Assembly: GCF_027887165.1 (NCBI RefSeq)
Contig: NC_077231.1
Location: 185,612,103 to 185,676,102, forward strand
DNA from: Monodelphis domestica
Taxonomy: Eukaryota; Chordata; Mammalia; Didelphimorphia; Didelphidae
Reading direction: 5' to 3'
Length of the DNA: 64,000 nt
The notes under the pieces are model-generated. The model had not been told where the DNA came from. It saw only the letters and a program-made list of their open reading frames with translations, and made no database searches. Both the position numbers and the translations under genes were made by a program. Shown piece after piece: positions 10,301 through 25,100 of this stretch (its first letter is position 1; each line of letters starts with the position of its first letter).

Positions 10301-13300
10301 AAATCAGGGATGTTTAGTCTCAAGAAGATACCACTTAAGGTGGAACATAATTGTTGTTATTCAGTTGCTTCCAGACACATCTAAAGCTTCCTGACTCCAT
10401 TTGGGGGTTTCTTGGCAAAGTTACTAGAGTGGTTTGCTATTTCCTTCTACAGCTCATTTTATAGATGAGGAACTGAGGCAAATGGGGTGCTCTAGGTCAT
10501 ACAGATAGTAAGTATCTGAAGCTGGATTTGAATTCAAGAAGTTCTTTATTTACTATGTCTGGAACAGGATGGCTGTTTTTAAATACATTTCAATCAACAT
10601 AAATCTTTATCAAATAATCTATTCCAATTGTCTTTTCTGTTCTTTGCATAAAGGAAACATTAAAAGAGAGATTGCATTTCTTCTTTGTAACTTTTATGGG
10701 ATTGACTTTCTGAAGATCAGGGGGGAAAAGATCGGTCACAGCAGGACAGAGATGAGTTGAAGGATATTTTGAACAGTCCTTGGTTTGTTGGGTGAACCTG
10801 CTCTGGTACATTTATAGAAGGATGTGAGCAAAAGTAATCAGGATGGGTAGGCATGGATTGGTTGTGATCTGCATCACCAGAGGATTATTATAGCATAGGT
10901 TCAAACATGGAAGGGATGGTTCAAGATCATAAAGTCTAATTATCTCATTTTGCAGTAGAAAAAACTGGGGACCCAGAGAGTTTAAGTGATGGCCAAGGTC
11001 ACAATTAGTGGGTATCTGAAGCAGAATCTGAATTCCTATCTTATAGAATCTAAGTTCAGAGTCTATTGACTACATTAAACTTCCTCTTGAAGTTTACGAT
11101 GTGGATATAATGACCTATCATTTGGTTTATTAAAATAATGGGGAGCTTCATAATACAACAGAATAAATACCAATGGATGGAAGTCACAAGAAGGTAAATC
11201 AGACTAGATTCAGCTCTTGATAAGAGCCCTAGGACCTAGACTCTTGCTTCCTAAAACCAGCTCAGGACTAGAGAGTCAGTCACCTGAAAATCTTTTCTAT
11301 GAGGAAAGCTGCTGCAGCCATACATATATACACAGAATTGCTGGCTATTCTAAATGAAAATCATTTCAATGATTTTCCCTTCACTTGCTGGTGTTCTTTT
11401 CCATCTGACTTTGTTCCTCCTTCCTCTTAGTCTTTTGGAAACTCCTTTGAATTTTTAATATTTCTTCATATCCTAGACCTTTTCTTCTTATACATCATCC
11501 ATCATCTCATATTCATATAGACTCGGTTCCCATAGAAGACCTTACTTCTCTGCTCTCCCCGTCCTAATTCTAGATGTATATTGCTCCATACTATCTCAAC
11601 ACATTTGGCCTGGAGGAGGAGAAGGCATATTCCTTTGCCCCCATTGCCACTTCTAGACCCTCAATTGCTGTCATCATTCAACAATCTTTCCTCCTTGTCC
11701 AAGTTTCTTGTGGGGTAGAAATGTTCAGAGATTTGCATCTTGGAGAGGAGATGGCATTTAGTTCATGGATCACAACCTTCTTCTCCATCCCAACCCCAGC
11801 CCATATACTTGAGGATGCCATTTTGCATGTTAATGGCCGTTGACACTGGACTTTCAGTTGCCCAACTTCATCTCCTTTCACCTAATCTTTCACTTCATCT
11901 CAGCCACACACAAGGGCAGTCATGACTTTGTTCTCATCAGTCTTCTACTTCCAGTATTAAGAAATCTCAAGTTCTTCTAACTATAACTTCTTATCCATCC
12001 ATCTTTTTGTCCTGTCCCTCATTTCTACTTAATATATTTTTGTCCTCATCATGATGTCTACTCCCTTTAGTTTTCAGCATTGTTCCAGTCTACTCTCTAA
12101 CTCTGTTCTGACTTTCTTCTCCTCTCCTCCCACTCTTCAATTATTTATACATTGTTCTCTGTGCTCAAACCACTTTGTAATTTTGTCTTGTCATCCATTC
12201 ATGTCTTGCCAGATCATCACCCTATCATTTGCCTTTTCCACTCTTATTGGTATATTGTTGAATCATGCTAGAAGAAATCAGAATCATACTGACTGTATTT
12301 ACTTAACAAGTCCTCAATGTGACAAGGTATCTCTTTCCCAGTTAATTTTCTAATACAGAGGTGTCAGATACAATGCCCTATTTTCATTTGGCCCACATCA
12401 GACTAAAATGTAATTTGAAAATATTTAACAAAATAAATAAAAATATAATAAAACATAGATAATATTACATTCAGATCTAGGAACTATTTTCAAGGGAACA
12501 TTAAGTTGGGATTTGTCCTGCGTATATATCTAGCCCTACTCTTCTACTGGACATTTCAAACCAGAGGCTCCAATGACATCTTCAACTTGGCACATCTAAA
12601 ACAACTCAACTCATCCTTCCTTCAAATCCTTTTCTTTCTAACTTCTCTATTTCTGTTGAGTTTATTGCCATCCTTCCAAACACTCAGTTTCACAGTCTCC
12701 AAGAAATCCCCATTTCCCTGTTTCTCCTTATTCCTGTCCCACATCAAATCATATGGCTAATATTCTTAAGTCTTCCATAATTATGCATAGAACATGCACT
12801 TGTTCCTCAAGGGTGTGTTGGAGCAAACACCTAGTCCTCAAACAATGTGTGCTTGTACCTATCTCCATAAAACTGTTTGTGTCTAATTCCTTAATTTATA
12901 CAACTTTCCTAGTTGAGTCCCTTTTGATGTCTTACCTGGGCTACTGCAGTAACACCTTACCTTCTGTCTTAGAATCAATTCTAAATATTAGTTCCAAGGC
13001 ATTAGAGTGGTAAGGGCCAAGCAACTGGGGTTAAGTGACTTATCTAGGGTCACACAACTAGGAAGAATCCGAGGCCAAATTTGAACCCATGACCTTCCAA
13101 CTCTAAGTCTAGGCACTCTATCTACTAAGCTGCCCCTATACTACCTTTTTAACTGGTCTCCCTACGTCAAGTTTCCCCTCTATCCCCTACACAGCTGGCA
13201 AATGAATATTCTTAAACTACAATGTAATTCTGACAACATAATTTAGCTACTCAGGAAGGTCTAGTAGCTCTCAAATGCCTCTAGTATAAAATAAACAATC

Positions 13301-16159
13301 CTGTGTTTGACATTGGAAGCCCTTCAAAACTGGCTCCAGATTACTCTTTCACACTTATTGGTCCATTAATCCCCTTCTGCATTCTAGTTAAACTAGACTA
13401 ATTCTGTTTTTTGGACAAACATTTTATTTCCTTTCTCCAGGATTTTTGTACAGTCTGTCAGCCCAGGGTGCAAATGCACCTTTTTTTTTGTTCCCCCACT
13501 CCCAAACCCTTTGGGAGAAACCTGTTTTCAAGGCTCTGCTCTGATGTGATCTTCCATGCCAGCATTTTTCTGGATTTCCCACAGCAACTAGTATCCTTGC
13601 AAATACCTTTCAATTTTACATGGTATATATTTAAATGTACTTATTTGAATATCATCTCCCAATAGAATATAAGCTTTCTGAAAGCAAAGGCTACTTGTTG
13701 GTCTTTGTATACCTATTGCCTAACATAGCATAGATGCTTAAAAAGTGTTTATTGAATAAATTTTTAATCAGAGCTGATTTGAGCACCACATCACAAGAAG
13801 TATTCAAGAAATACCAGAATACTATTTTGGTGAAGGCTTTTCCATAGGGGACAACATATAGCAAAGTTCTTTAAAAAATGCATTTATGGGGGCAACTAGG
13901 TGGCTCAGTACATTGAGAGCCCAGCTCAGAGATGGGAGGTCTTGGGTTCAAATTTGGCCTCAGACATGTCCTAGCTGTGTGACCTTGGGCAAGTCACTTA
14001 ACCCCCATTGCCTAGCCCTTCTAATACACATTGATTCTAAGACAGAAGATAAGGGTTTAAAAATTAATTTATAAAAATATTTCCTTTTTTCTAATGTTCT
14101 CCAGCTTCATATATGATTTCTATAACTTTCCATTTAAAGTAACATCAAGTACCTTCTATATATAATGCCTTTTCCCCCATCTCAGATGATGACTAGTTAT
14201 GTGACTATTAACATGTTATTTGATTTGTAAAATAAGGATAATAGTAGTACATACCTCCTAGGTATATATTTATGAGATATGTATGAGATTACATGTAAAA
14301 TATTTTGCATATCTTAAAGTGCCACATAAATCCTAAATTATTTTATTTCAAAGAAATGTTTCCTTTTGTTCAAATGGTAAAAGTAGCTCAGCAGGTCCCA
14401 AACTAAGGGGAAGGGCAGCTGTCTCCCCAAAACTCCGTATTCTCCACCATAGGGAAAGTTATTAAACACTTATTTGCCAGCCCAGCTCTCTCCTTAGTTA
14501 TGAAACCGGCCAAGGAAAATAACCAGGTTGCATCAAACTTTTGGAAAAAGTCGGGCTCTGACCTTACTCAAACCCACACTATTGGAAATGGGAGCTGGCA
14601 AGACCATTTAACCGGAAAGCTCCTCAGGGCACACCTGACTTATTGGACAGATGAGATAGAGAAATCAATCAACAAAATATAAGGCAGATCCAGAAGAGGA
14701 GGGCGAAAGAGCTAAGGGGACTCACACAGACAGATGTACTCACTTACATATCCTTCTATTTCCCTGACAGGGAACAAAAGGAAAAATAAGACAACCACTT
14801 CATCAACCAAACTACCAGGTGTCCAGTAATGTAAAGAATGCTCCTAAATCAAGAAGGCAAGGGCTTTATCCCAAGAAGTTTAGAATTTGGATAGAGAAAC
14901 CAAATTAACACAAAGTAATAATTATAGAGCAATGAAGCATCAGATGGATAATCCCATAGAACTTCAGGAAAGTAAGACAATTACTGCTGCCCAAAAGTGG
15001 TCAAGGCCAAAGGGGTACAATTTGCCATTTGGATGCCAGGAGTCAGAGAGCTGAGGAGGAGATGCCTTCTTTGTAGATAAGAACCAGCTACAGGACTCCA
15101 AGTGTGAATCTAGGAGAAACTTATCTGGCACGTTGACCTCACACTGGGTATTTAAAAAGATTAAAGGGCATTTAGAAGGTCTTGCAAAGCCTTATAGAAG
15201 CCTGGGATGTCTTTGTCTAAGAGTGAAGAAAAGGTGATTGAGTTCTTTCATACTGTGTGACAGTGAAGTCAGAACACTTTGAGAGAGGCAAGAATCAACT
15301 AGCTAAGTCACAAGAATAGTCCCTTATGGCTAGTTTTGCCTAGGATCTATGAAATTTCAAGGATTATTGTCACCTTGGCTCCTTTCATAAGACCCAGCCC
15401 AGGGTTAGCTAGCTACTTTTAAATTTGTAGTTAAGATGACAGGAGAATTTCCAGTATTTTTCAGTGTGCCCTACTTTCTCATTTGTAAAGCAGACTATGT
15501 TATACTAAATTAAATTATAGAGGAAGTATGATCTGCATCACTGGAGGAAATATTCAGAAATTAAATGGATTTACTTATCCAGATTCTAAAAAATGGAATT
15601 ATTAAAGAAGTATATTTTGTTGGTCCGTTGTTTCAGTCATGTCTCACTCTTTGCGACCCAATTTTTGGTTTCCGTGCCAAAGATACTAGAGTGGTTTGCC
15701 ATTTTCTTCTCCAGCTCATTTTATAGATGAAGAAAGTAAGTCAAATAGGGTTAAGTGACTTGCCCATGGTCACATAGCTAGCAAGTATCTGAGGCCAAAT
15801 TTCAGGTCATCAAGATGAATCTTCCTGGCTCCCTGTCACCTAGTTGCCCATAAAAGGAATGAACAAAACATCAAATTCCTTTGTCCAAATAAAACTCAAG
15901 ATTACTGATTTCACACTCAGTAGTTGAGATTTAAAAGAAGAATCCAAAGATTTACTCAAGGCCCTTCATCTCCTAGCTCTTTTGCTTCCTAGGTGATTTG
16001 AACAAGGTATTTAGCATCTCTGGGGCTCAGTTGCTCATTTCTAAAATGATAGTCTTCAATACTTGATCTTTAAGGCCCTCTAGCTCTAAATTTTATGATT
16101 TTGTTAAAGACCTGGTGTTTAATGATCTGCAAGGATGTGTGCAGGGGTTTATGTATGTA

Positions 16160-16193
<34 letters not shown>

Positions 16194-19100
16194 CACACAC
16201 ACATACATGTATATACATACATACATACATTATGTATATGTGTCTGTGTGTATATACTTATATATATACACACACACACATAATGTATATGTATGTTACA
16301 GTAATGCTTGGGGCCACTCTAACAGAACTGAACTTATTCCCAGTGAATTTCTTTAACCAGAGAAGGGGGTGAGCCTTGTTAGTTAAAAGGGATTCTATTC
16401 CAAGGAAAACAAAACAAAATGCTTTTTAGCTTCTAATACTTAGTCTCTCTCGCTCTCTCTCTCTTCCATGAATTGTTTTTGTAAATATATTCATAAGGTA
16501 AGAGAGGAAGATGCAAAAGAAGGAAATCTGATCCAGTAAAGTAAGAAGCAGCCCATGTGGGGGGTAGGGGGGGCAGAAAGGAAGAGACCCAGGATTCTAG
16601 GATGAGAACAGAGACTGAATAGAACTCAAAACTGCCACTTCAACTCTCACTCCTTCAGCTAAGAGCATGGCTAGAGGATCTCAGAGGCTGGAGATCTCTC
16701 CTTGGACGCCAACAACTTCCTAGTGATCCCTGGAAGTCTTTTGCTCATCTCAAACATTGGAGATTAGATTTTGAAAGAAGGCATCTACTGAGAAAATCAT
16801 CTCCAAGGATTTTCTCCACCTCTCTATCCCCAATTTGTCCAGCAATTTAAAGCAGATTAGCTCAAGAGTAGGGACAACCAGCAGCTGACCAGAAGAGGGG
16901 TCAAGGCTGAGGGCCTGGACCCCCAAGATTAGGGGGTCAGTCTGCCAGTCTCTAGGGACTCCTGCTACCCACTTTCCTTACCCAACTTTCAATTTCCCTT
17001 CCCTGTGTGGTTCTCTATTAAAGTGTTATTAGTTAGATCAAGTCTGCCTACTTTCTAACACCAAAGAAGGGGACTGAAGATTTGGGGGAAACAGTACCTC
17101 TTCCCTAAAGAGGAGGAATAGCTCAAGACCATTGCTAAGGAGTAAACACAGATCTTAAAGGGAAAAGTGATAGTTGGGGTACTGGAAGGACTCAGAGGTA
17201 AGAAAATCTATCCTGCCTCTCAATAACAGATAAGATCAAGAAGGGAGGAGTGGGTCATTTCTCCAAAGCCCTCTCCTCCAGTCCTTAACCTCCACCTCCC
17301 AAACCCATTCTCTGAGGAGACATACTCTGTCCCTCAGGGAGACATACTCAGGTTGTCTTCACTGAGGGGGAAGATTAATCTCTTCTCCCCTCTCATTCTC
17401 AACCCTTTCTCTCTTTCTTCCCAATTCACCATTGTGGGTGGGTGTAACCTCCCTTATTGGCCTATATTATAATAACCATTTCAATAAAATTGCTTTGGTT
17501 ATCGATGTATTTTACTTTATATCCTTAAGAACATGATTCTAAAAGGGGCATACAGTTTACCAGACTACCGAAGAGGTCCATCATGTAAGAGTTTAAAAAC
17601 CACTGATCTAGAGGGCACTCTCTGTGTCTTGCAAGCAGGATTTTTTATGTATCATGAAATAATAGCTAATCACTTTCATGTACACGAAGATTGCTGAGTG
17701 CTTCTCATTGAGGATAGAGGAGTACAAAGATCACTCAAGGAAGACAAAGTTCCAATCTTTAGTAGTTTCAGTTTAAAGGGAGAAAACAATACACACAATC
17801 ATAGGATTTGGGGCTATAAAAACCTTATAAATAATCTAGTGCCACCCTACTCACTGTGTCCTAACCCCACTTTATTTTTATATTGGGGAAACCAAGAGCT
17901 AAGAAGACAAGGTGATTTTCTTGAAGTTACAGAGGTAGGTGCAAGGTTCAATGAAATCTTAAATGTTAAAAGGGATTGCCCATACTGAGGGAATATAAGT
18001 CAAGGGTCATTAGGAAGGATAGTGTGGAATACAGAAACAAAGTCAAAAGACTGGATAGAAATCACCTAGACAAAATAGAAAGGGGTAGAAAAAAGTATTC
18101 ATTGTACAGTTACTGGATTCAGCTGGGAGCGGGGCATATGCACAGAACACTTGGATTCAAATCTTCTCTCTCATAACCTATGTGACCTTGGGCAAGTCAT
18201 TTGATTTTTCTGACCCTCAGTTTCTTTATCTTTAAAGTAAGGAAGTTGTACTACATCTCTCTCTCTGAAGTCCCCAGCAGTTCTACATCATTGATCAATT
18301 AACTCAGTGCACACTCACAAATAGATACAAGGGGTGAACAGCTTCTATTTTACTTGGACCTTTGTTAGGAAGGTGTTAATTGATAACCAAAAATAGTTGA
18401 TCAAGCTAGCAAGAAGAGGTGTAAAGATTGCTATGAATAATAGAGACCCCATGAGACAATGCCTGTTTGGAAAGTCTAGGAACAAGAAGGGGGGAAAAAA
18501 AAAACACCTGGGAACTTTAAGAACTACAGAGGTTAGAATTAAGTGGTGACTTGTTCAGGGTCTAAGATGACATCTGTAAAATGAAGGGGCTGGACTTAAT
18601 GACCTCTAAGATCCCCTTCAGCTCTAAATCTATGATCATGTGATCTGATGTTTGCTTTTTAGTCACTGCCAAGAAACTACTCTGCATACATGATGTCATA
18701 GAATAGGAAGTAAAAGGTTAAAGGAAGACATCACCTCTTTATCAGAGAGAATGAAATGTTCCTTGAAAAAAACATAAAAGCTTCAAGGTAAACACAAAGA
18801 ATAAAAAGGATCTTAAGAAGAATATAATCCTGATCTGTCAGAAGGTTGGGCAGTAGAAGATGATGATATACAGTGGATGAGGAGGGAAGAAGGTCCACTG
18901 AACAGTTGGATCCAGGCAATGGCATGTCCATACTTCTCATATTGGTCTCACTAGCAATTCTTATATAACATTCAGTAATACAGCAAGCAACAGTACGCAA
19001 ACATTCAATGAATCAACAGATGAGAAAGTCTGCAAAAATCACCTCCAAAGAAACTGAGCAGAACTCACACTGGAAAACTAACAAGCAAACCCAGATAAAT

Positions 19101-22100
19101 ATTTACAGCCTAATTCAGTGACAAAATGGCTGTTTTCTCTAGTGGATTGAGGATAATCATTAACAAAACCTTCTTCTATGATAAAAATTAGCCCTTAATG
19201 CCTGATGTTAGGTCTCATTAGATAGATTGGAAAGGATCGGATTAGGGCTCATTTCGATCCAATGAGAGAACCAGTATAGAATTTGTCGATATGGAGAATC
19301 ATTCCAGAAAATCCCTACAAGGTCAAAAGCCCAATACTATCACAAACAAACCCCAATATATTGTGAGTAGTCTGGTATCTCTCTCCCAAAAATAGGTAAT
19401 GTAGGGTATAGAGTATCCCCCAATATTAGAGGTAGGTAAAAAACTAATAGGAGGGATTTGTACCCAGGACTTCCTAATGGTGAGGCAGGCTTTCTGACCA
19501 CAGCACTATATCTCTCCTCTTTCATAATATTCTTCTCAAAAGTTGCATAATTATTGTCAATCACTCATATTTTTGAGACCAAAAACATCCAAAACCTGTA
19601 GATGGTGGAGTCCAAGAAGTAAAGAGTGAATAAGTCAGCAGCAGCCTGTGCTAAGAAATTTAGAGAGGAGATAAAAGCTTTTACTTGGGAGAAACAGCAA
19701 ATAGGCCAGGTGGGCTAGAACGTAGCATGTGAAGGAAAATAATGTGTGATAAACCTAGAAAGAGGCTAATGCAAACTAATCTAGGGCACTGTCAAAGTGG
19801 GTAGGATGTCAGGTCATGAAAGATTCAAGGAGAAATTATAATGAAAAGAGATAGATTGGCATACTAAGAATGAGAGTTTAGAATGGTGGAAACATTGTAA
19901 TTAAAGGGAAATTTTAGAATTTTATTACCTTGGATGCAACACATTTCTGAATGAGGGCATCCATGTAGATGCTAATCTTATAAAAAAAAAGATGGTAGAA
20001 AAGATGGTTGAGAAAAGAAACATGAACAAGGTGTTAAGAGGACTGACTTAAGAGATGCTGGAAAGCAAAAGCAGAAAGTGGAATGTTATTTTATTTAGTC
20101 AATGGCATCCCTGTGCCTCACAAAACCTTCCCTAAAACTTGCGATTTGAATTTTAAGGTTTTCTTTCAGTCCTAAAAATCTCCATTGGCACTAAATTCTT
20201 CTTTTTGAAGTCTAATGGTGATTGCAGAATCATTTTCTTGTTAAGAACATAAAGAAGGAAAATAATTTTCAAAGAAATTGTCTTTTATCCCTTCAGAGGA
20301 AGGACAAAAGAAAACAATTCAATCAAGAAGATGTTAGCTTAACCAGAATCACCTCCACTTTTGGAAGAAAGGAAAAGGAAAATATTTTTATCTAGTATTC
20401 TTACACCCCAAAAAAGATGACAAAAGAGTATCTCTGCCACCTGCTGGTTGGTGATATTATATGCTTCCAAGCCCGGATTAAGGCATGGGAGAAAACCTGT
20501 GTTGTTTTCTCTGAATATGGGATGTGTGTACGGAGAACTACAATGGCTATTTGTTTATTATTGTCTTAGTTTAAATTCTTTAAATTTCCTTCTTAAAATA
20601 GCCGTGATGGGAAAGTGACACTGATGGCCAGTAGGTGAAAGATGAGGTATTATAAATTTCCTTCTTATGTTGTTCTGAACTGCCCTGGGTTTAACCCATT
20701 CCTATAATATTCTATGTAGACAATACTTGACTGTGGCAATTCCATGATGAAGCTCAAAAGGAATTTGTGGCACATGCAGTGTCTACATAAGATGGTCAAA
20801 TGAAATCACATGGTCAGCCACACTCAACACTGGGGAGGGGACCCTGAAGTAAGTGTAGACATCAAAGGTCCTCCAAGAGTTGTCTCAAAATATTCTGTAA
20901 TCTTCAAAGCCATTGCTACCAAATTGCTTATATTTAGTCATAAATCCTGGAACTGAAAAGAACTTTAGAAAGCCTCAATTCTAATTGCCTTAATCCACAT
21001 ATATGGAGAATCAAAGCAACTTCCTATAGTCCTCTGGCAAGTTGCGGGTACAGTCAATATTAGAATGTAGGTCCACTGCCCCAGGTTAACATCTCAAACA
21101 AGGTGTCTTTTCCATTCTATAAAAGCAGAAAGGGCCCTTGTTAGATGGACTTTCACCATGTAAACACCGTGGCTTTAAATCTATTCCAAAAGCCAGCTAG
21201 AAACTTTGGATTGTTCATATTCCCTGAAATCATCTTGTCCCTATCACCTCATTTTTATTTTGCCCTTGGTCAAAATTTGGCCAAACCAAAAATAAAAACA
21301 AAGTATGACAGAACATCCTGTAATGACACATCCCTATTTCCCAAATAGCATTTAAAGAAGGGAAGATAAATCTAAATAAAAATAAAACTGGGGGCGAGGG
21401 GGAGGGAACTTCACACCCTCATGCTAAAAATAACTCACTAAAAGCATTTCAGTTGTATCTTATTGGGACTTTAACCTAATGAGAAGTGAGAAGGCATTGT
21501 GCTTTGGAGTCATGATGATGACATGGGGACAGATAATCATTAATAAATGATTATTTTCCCAATGACTGGTGCATATTCTGGTTGATTATACTCCTCCATA
21601 TTGTTTTCTGTGCACCCAATGGAGTGTTAAAGAGTAGAACAGGATATAAACTGAAATTGAAAAAATTCAGAGTACAACTCAAATATACAGGATGACTATT
21701 AATATGCCTCCACAAGAAATTGTGTGTAATATTCATGATCTGCATAAGAAATCACATCCAACCTTCCAATAACTAAATCAAAGAGCTTCCAGGCCCCCTC
21801 AGTTATGTAAACTACCTAAAGTGTATTTAAATATTTTTCCTGTTTTTCATTCAAGCCTCCATTACTAGTGTACATTTAGCATAACATAATTTTATATGTG
21901 GTGAATTCACTGTAAAACTTGTGAGCAAATGTGAGAGGATGGAGAAAAATGAGTTGGAAAATAAGGTTAAGACATAATAAACAAGAGATTAAAGGCTTAT
22001 AGAATGCATATAAGTCTTGTATATCGTGAATACAGGGGTTCAGGTGGTGTTGGGTATGGCCAGTACCAAATAAAACATGAAGCTGATTATATCAAATAGG

Positions 22101-25100
22101 GAAAAACTGATGTAGAAATTATTCTTGAATCAACTTATTGATACCACCAATGTGTTAGAATGACCAAAACTTGAGATGAGAAATTAGAAAAAAAGGGAAA
22201 GGTATGAGAATGAAATGAAAATTAGGTATTTCATGACTGTAAAAGGAAATCAGTGTATTATTTCTCTTCATTGTCTTTGTTGGTATTATCTCCAATTTCT
22301 CCTAAGAAGCAGAATGCTACATTCCAAAAAAGGAGCAGCTGAGAACATAAAAATAATGATGTTTCTTTAACATCTATCACTCATAAGCCCATTTGACTTT
22401 TAAAACTCCACTAAATGTGTCCCTAAAACATCAAAACCAAAAATTATCCAAAACCAAATACACCAAGATAAACCAGAGAGTCAAAGTTCTCTCTCCTTTT
22501 GAATTCAAAGCACTTTTCAAATGGATGAATTTTACTACTGATTTTGTTCACAGCACTTTGCATCATCAGTACATATAAGTCTTCCCATGTTAAGTTGCTA
22601 TAAATAACTTTAAATATACAGATGCTTTTCCTTTCCCCCTCTTGGGAATCTTTCTTGGGTCCAAGTCTTGTAGTGGTATTGCTATATAAAAGCAAAAAGG
22701 TTTGGGAGAGGATGGTCTGAGTTCCAAATTATTATCCCAAATGCCTGGAACAAGCTATATAACTCCCTCACTGAGGTATTAGTGTGTTTCCCCTACATCT
22801 CCTCAAATGTCATTTTCCGTTTTCAGTCATCTTTGCCATTCTAACTGGGGAGTGAAGGAATGTCAGAGTAGTTTTAACTTGAATTTCTATAATTAAACTT
22901 GTTGATAATTTTGATTTTTTCCTCTGAGAGCTACTTGAATATATCCATTATTTAGTGGAGAATGGCTCTGTCTAATATATTTGAATCAGCTCTTTCTATA
23001 TGTCTTAGATAGGAAATCTTTAGTAGAAAGAAAAAAAGCTTCCTGCAAAGACTTTTTCCTAGTTAACTATTACCCTTCTAACTTTAGTTGCATTGCTTTT
23101 GTTTGTGCTAACATTTTTTTAATACCAAAATTGTCCATTTTATTTTCAGTGATCTCTATTAGTTTAATCATTGGATTTGGCTTCAGGAAGACAGAGTCTA
23201 AATCTAGCTTCAGACAATAGCAGTGATTAATGGCCAACCACAGATGAACTAATCTTACTCCTTTCCAGATAGGTGCAATTATGGCCCATTTCTCAGTATG
23301 TTTCTTTACTATGCTTTACTATGCTTTTAGTTTTATTTCTCATATACACTTATGGTAGACCCAAATGTACATTTCCTCATGTCAGTGGACAATGTATTCA
23401 CCTGAAATCAGGAAAATCCAAAGGTTCAAATCCAGCCTCAGGCACTGGCACAGTGACCTTAAATATGTAACTAACTTGGACTTGCCTCAGTTTCCTTAAC
23501 TGAAAATGCAGGTAAAAGCATCTACCTCCTAGGGTAGTTGTAAGTATCAAAGGAGATATTTGTAAAGTACTTAGGACAGCATCCAACACCTAAGTAAGTT
23601 GTTTAATAAATGCTTGTTTCCTTTCCTCTCCTCAAAGCTCATGTTTGGTTGTGAATTTTTCCCCCTTTGAAATGGGTGCATATTGTTTCCTTCCCAATTC
23701 CTCTAATTTGTTTATTTTGTGACTTTTTACAGTACTATTTAGGACTTTTCTTGGTATACGGTATGAGATGCCAGTCTAAACCTAATTTCTGCCAGATTGC
23801 AGTTTTCCCAGACATTTTTGTTGAATCATAAATTCTAATCCCAGTAGTAGGTGTCTTCAGATTTAATGAATACTATGCTATTATATTTCTTTTTAAATGT
23901 TGATTCATAACTATTTGAATTCTAATGGGGTTTTAATAACAAGTTTTGACTACTTGAAAGAATTTTCGTAGTCTACCTTGTTTTGGGATGTGTTTCTCAA
24001 TTCAACAATCTCACTAAAAAAATACTTATAAAGAACATGTGTGTGTTTATGGTGGGAGGAGCAAGAGATGAAATGGTCAGATTTGCACTTTAGAGAAATA
24101 ATTTTGGCAGCTGAGTGGAGAATGGGTTGGAGTGGGGAGAGACTAGGAGATTTTTGCAATAGCCTATATGAAACACAAGTGCCTTACTGGGGAAATTATA
24201 TGAGATTATTATATTATATGAATGGGGAATTATATGAGAAATATTGTGAATATAGAAAAGACAAAGGTTTGGAAAGCAGATGCAAACCCAAGTGACTGGG
24301 GAAAATGGTGGTGCTTTTCAAGAGTAATAGAGAAAATGGGAAGAGGGTTTAGAGGAAAAAGATAATGAGATGTCTTTATGTCACCCATCTCAAAATCACG
24401 ATCCAAAGCTAAAGTTAACATTTAAAACCATTCTTCAAGGTTTTTATTGGGCTGGGGAAGGTAGGTAGGGACAGAGAACTCCTTACCTTTTGTGACACTG
24501 GCAAACTTGGATTAGTAATGGCTGCTGAAAACCCAGGGCTATTTTGTGAGCAACCAAATATCCTCAAGTCATCCCTGGAATCCACAATCTGGAAAAAAAT
24601 ATGCATACCTTGAGGTAAATACAGTGTATATACCTCACTATAAAATAGCTGAGTTAAAAGAAGGGTTATCATCCTGATCCAGCAAGGTGGTATGGTGGAT
24701 AGCAAGCACCAGACCCCGGGGACAAGAAAACTGGAGTTTGAATCTAGCTTCAGACATTTATTAGCTCTGTAATCTTGGGCAAGTAGTTTATTTGTTTCAG
24801 TTTTCTTAGCTGAAAAATGGGGATAATAATAGCCACCTTATAGGTTGATCATCAAATGAAAATATGTGCAAAGTCTTAGCACAATGGCTAGCACTAAAGT
24901 AGGTGCATATAAATGTTAGTTACAATTATTGATCACTATTACTAATTCTTTAATGTTCTTGGCATTCCTCTATACTGATAAAGTATATACAAATCCATGA
25001 ATATTTTAAGCCTTTATGTGAATTGAGGAAATGAATCGAAGTAGGGAGTATTCAAAAGGCATTCTCCATGGATGATTCTGACAATTTTTGTTTTGTCATT

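Larger units (their letters stand above)
7384..24486 (-). other. CTTNBP2: CTTNBP2 last intron (17.1 kb)
   Basis: GT...AG intron between exons M and N, the longest in the window. It contains the L1, SINE, L2, L3 and microsatellite entries listed, a GC-richer block at 16550-17460 and the CTCF-like pair near 20.5 kb. Blocks 9450-9970, 11090-11370, 14070-15600, 17620-18120, 18650-22540 (apart from the CTCF pair) and 23955-24480 show nothing else I can name. Confidence 0.9.

Noticed and set aside
12051-12353. 100-residue frame
   Set aside because: Lies in decayed L2 sequence and in no recognisable L2 frame.
16070-16372. Four overlapping frames with Tyr/Ile/Thr/His runs
   Set aside because: They are translations of the GT/AT/AC microsatellite.
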